From the NCBI RefSeq assembly GCF_018398425.1, contig NZ_JADPMV010000002.1:248001-312000 (forward strand): a DNA stretch of 64,000 nucleotides, given 5' to 3'. Shown piece after piece: positions 62,762 to 64,000 of the stretch (its first letter is position 1; the number at the start of each line of letters is the position of its first letter). This DNA comes from Pseudomonas lalucatii (GTDB taxonomy: Bacteria; Pseudomonadota; Gammaproteobacteria; Pseudomonadales; Pseudomonadaceae). The notes beneath the pieces are model-generated. The model was given only the letters and a program-made list of their open reading frames with translations. It searched no databases and was not told the origin of the DNA. A program made the position numbers and the translations under genes.

Positions 62762-64000
62762 TCACGGGTTGAAGATGGTGTTCCACAGCCGCTTGATCGG
62801 GTTCGACCTCTCCTGCCTGTCCTGCCGCTCCGTGCCCGAAGTCGCCTGGCGCCGCGGGGCCGCCTGCCTGCGCGGTGCCTGGGCCAGGCGCACGCGGCGT
62901 TCGTGCCGGTCATAGAGTTCTAGCAGGGTTTCGTTGTCCGGCTCCACCTCCAGGCCCTGCTTGATGTACTCCAGCGCCAGGACATGCTCGCGCCGGTCAT
63001 AGGCCTGCTCGCTCTGCTCGATGAAACGCCGTACCACGCGGCTCAGCCCGGCCAGGGCCAGCAGGTTGTCCGGCTCCCAGGCGAGCACGCGGCGGAAGTA
63101 GAAGGTCGCGCTGTCATCCTCGGGCAGCAGCAGGCGATTCTCCGCGATGCGCTCATCGGCCAGCGCCAGGTAGCCGGCGATCCGCGCCTGCAACAGCCGC
63201 TGCAGGCCGTCCAGCGCCTGGGCGTTGTCCTCGTCCAGGGCCAGGGCCTGCCGGAACCAGTAGTCGGCGTTGTCCTGGGCCGGCTCCAGCAGGCGCCCCT
63301 CGTCCAGGCGCTGCTCGGCCCGGGCCAGGTGGTCGGCCAGCTGCACCTGCCGGTAGCCGTAGTAGCCCGCCGCGGTGGCGCCGCCGAGCAGCAGCAGGCC
63401 GATCACGCCCCGGGCCAGGCCCCTGCGCCAGGCGCCCATGGCGGCGCCGCGACGGCTCCCCAGCGGCCTCCCCAGCGGCTCGCCACGGCGGCTGTCGCCC
63501 GCCTCCGGCGCCACTTCCTCCAGGCTCGCCAGCAGCACCCGGCAGTCGGCGAAGCGTTCCTCCGGGTCCTTGGCCAGCATGCGCGCGAGCAGCCACTGGT
63601 AGTCCTGCAGCGCCGGCGGCAAGGGCGGCGGCTCCATCTGCAGGTGGTTCATCACGGTCTGGGTGTAATTGCCGCCGCGGAAGGGATTGGTGCCCAGGAA
63701 CATCTCCAGGAGGATCACCCCCAGGCCGTAGATGTCGCTGCGCGCATCCAGCGCCTGGCATTGCGCCTGCTCCGGGCTGCTGTAGGCCGGGCTGCCGACG
63801 GCGATGCCGGACTGGGTGAGCTCCGGATCGAAGGCGACCTGCTTGGCCACGCCGAAATCGGTGAGCACGGCGGTGCCGTCGTCGCGAAAGAGGATATTGG
63901 CCGGCTTGATGTCGCGGTGCACCAGGCCGCTGTCATGGACCACGGCCAGGGCGCTGGCGATCTGCCGGACGATCCGCAGCGCCTGCTCGGGCTCGAAGCG
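62762..64000 (-). CDS. PknB-type Ser/Thr protein kinase, 5' end beyond the window
   Basis: The last 412 residues are visible and the frame continues past 64000. Catalytic loop HRDIKPANILF, DFGVAKQ, activation segment GSPAYSSPEQ and helix F YGLGVILLEMFLG show an active Hanks kinase. A TM helix follows (LARGVIGLLLLGGATAAGYYG), then a TPR-like repeat region (about 200-390 of the visible part) with recurring WFRQALALDEDNAQALDGL and YFRRVLAWEPDNLLALAGL, and a basic tail. Confidence 0.9.
   Translation of the reverse strand, partial: RFEPEQALRIVRQIASALAVVHDSGLVHRDIKPANILFRDDGTAVLTDFGVAKQVAFDPELTQSGIAVGSPAYSSPEQAQCQALDARSDIYGLGVILLEMFLGTNPFRGGNYTQTVMNHLQMEPPPLPPALQDYQWLLARMLAKDPEERFADCRVLLASLEEVAPEAGDSRRGEPLGRPLGSRRGAAMGAWRRGLARGVIGLLLLGGATAAGYYGYRQVQLADHLARAEQRLDEGRLLEPAQDNADYWFRQALALDEDNAQALDGLQRLLQARIAGYLALADERIAENRLLLPEDDSATFYFRRVLAWEPDNLLALAGLSRVVRRFIEQSEQAYDRREHVLALEYIKQGLEVEPDNETLLELYDRHERRVRLAQAPRRQAAPRRQATSGTERQDRQERSNPIKRLWNTIFNP

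Overview
The window is GC-rich (by eye about two thirds G+C) chromosomal DNA of a Pseudomonas-type gammaproteobacterium. Four gene neighbourhoods support this: alaS-lysC-rsmA with tRNA-Ser(GCU) and tRNA-Arg(ACG); the complete arginine succinyltransferase operon in aruCFGDB-orf-astE order; lpxL/htrB divergent from minCDE-rluA; and nrdA with two N-terminal ATP cones followed by nrdB. An AmrZ/AlgZ-type Arc regulator is also present. Species cannot be named from the sequence alone.

Layout. 1-5.2 kb: branched-chain/aromatic amino-acid catabolism (partial leucine dehydrogenase, fused indolepyruvate:ferredoxin oxidoreductase, divergent Lrp/AsnC regulator) and an orphan phnN. 5.2-10.8 kb: amrZ, the Na+-pumping decarboxylase oadGAB and mgtE. 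11.1-12.1 kb: a complete IS481-family insertion with a GCTAGG target duplication. 12.2-18.7 kb: a secreted small protein, three tRNAs, rsmA, lysC, alaS and ltaE. 18.8-26.5 kb: the ast/aru operon, with two ArgR-type sites upstream. 26.8-31.8 kb: patatin-like phospholipase, lipid A acyltransferase, minCDE and a pseudouridine synthase. 31.8-33.4 kb: three tandem small heat-shock proteins behind a sigma-32-like promoter and a hairpin that buries the first Shine-Dalgarno sequence. 33.4-35.8 kb: an RstAB-like two-component system. 35.8-41.0 kb: nrdA and nrdB, with several NrdR-like boxes and a DnaA box upstream.

41.0-46.0 kb is the accessory stretch. It starts with an AT-rich single gene that joins a P-loop ATPase to a PD-(D/E)xK nuclease motif, placed directly behind the nrdB terminator. 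It continues with a NUDIX gene; a stand-alone Bro-N antirepressor-like gene whose leader has the layout of a phage P1-type C4 antisense RNA; a REP-associated tyrosine transposase with REP palindromes; and degenerate repeats. 46-57.5 kb holds mostly small single genes: a methyltransferase, a secreted protein of thirteen 13-residue repeats, a CAP-domain protein, a MerR regulator, thioesterase, parvulin, EamA exporter, paired universal stress proteins, a YeeN/YebC-type regulator and lipoproteins. 57.5-64 kb is a probable operon of a Ser/Thr kinase (cut by the window edge), a double-FHA membrane protein and a MacAB-like ABC exporter whose permease is a tandem duplication in one chain.

The strongest leads for something new are the ATPase-nuclease gene (41080-42468), the C4-like RNA plus Bro-N gene (43390-44083), and the putative RNA thermometer ahead of the small heat-shock operon (31923-31963).
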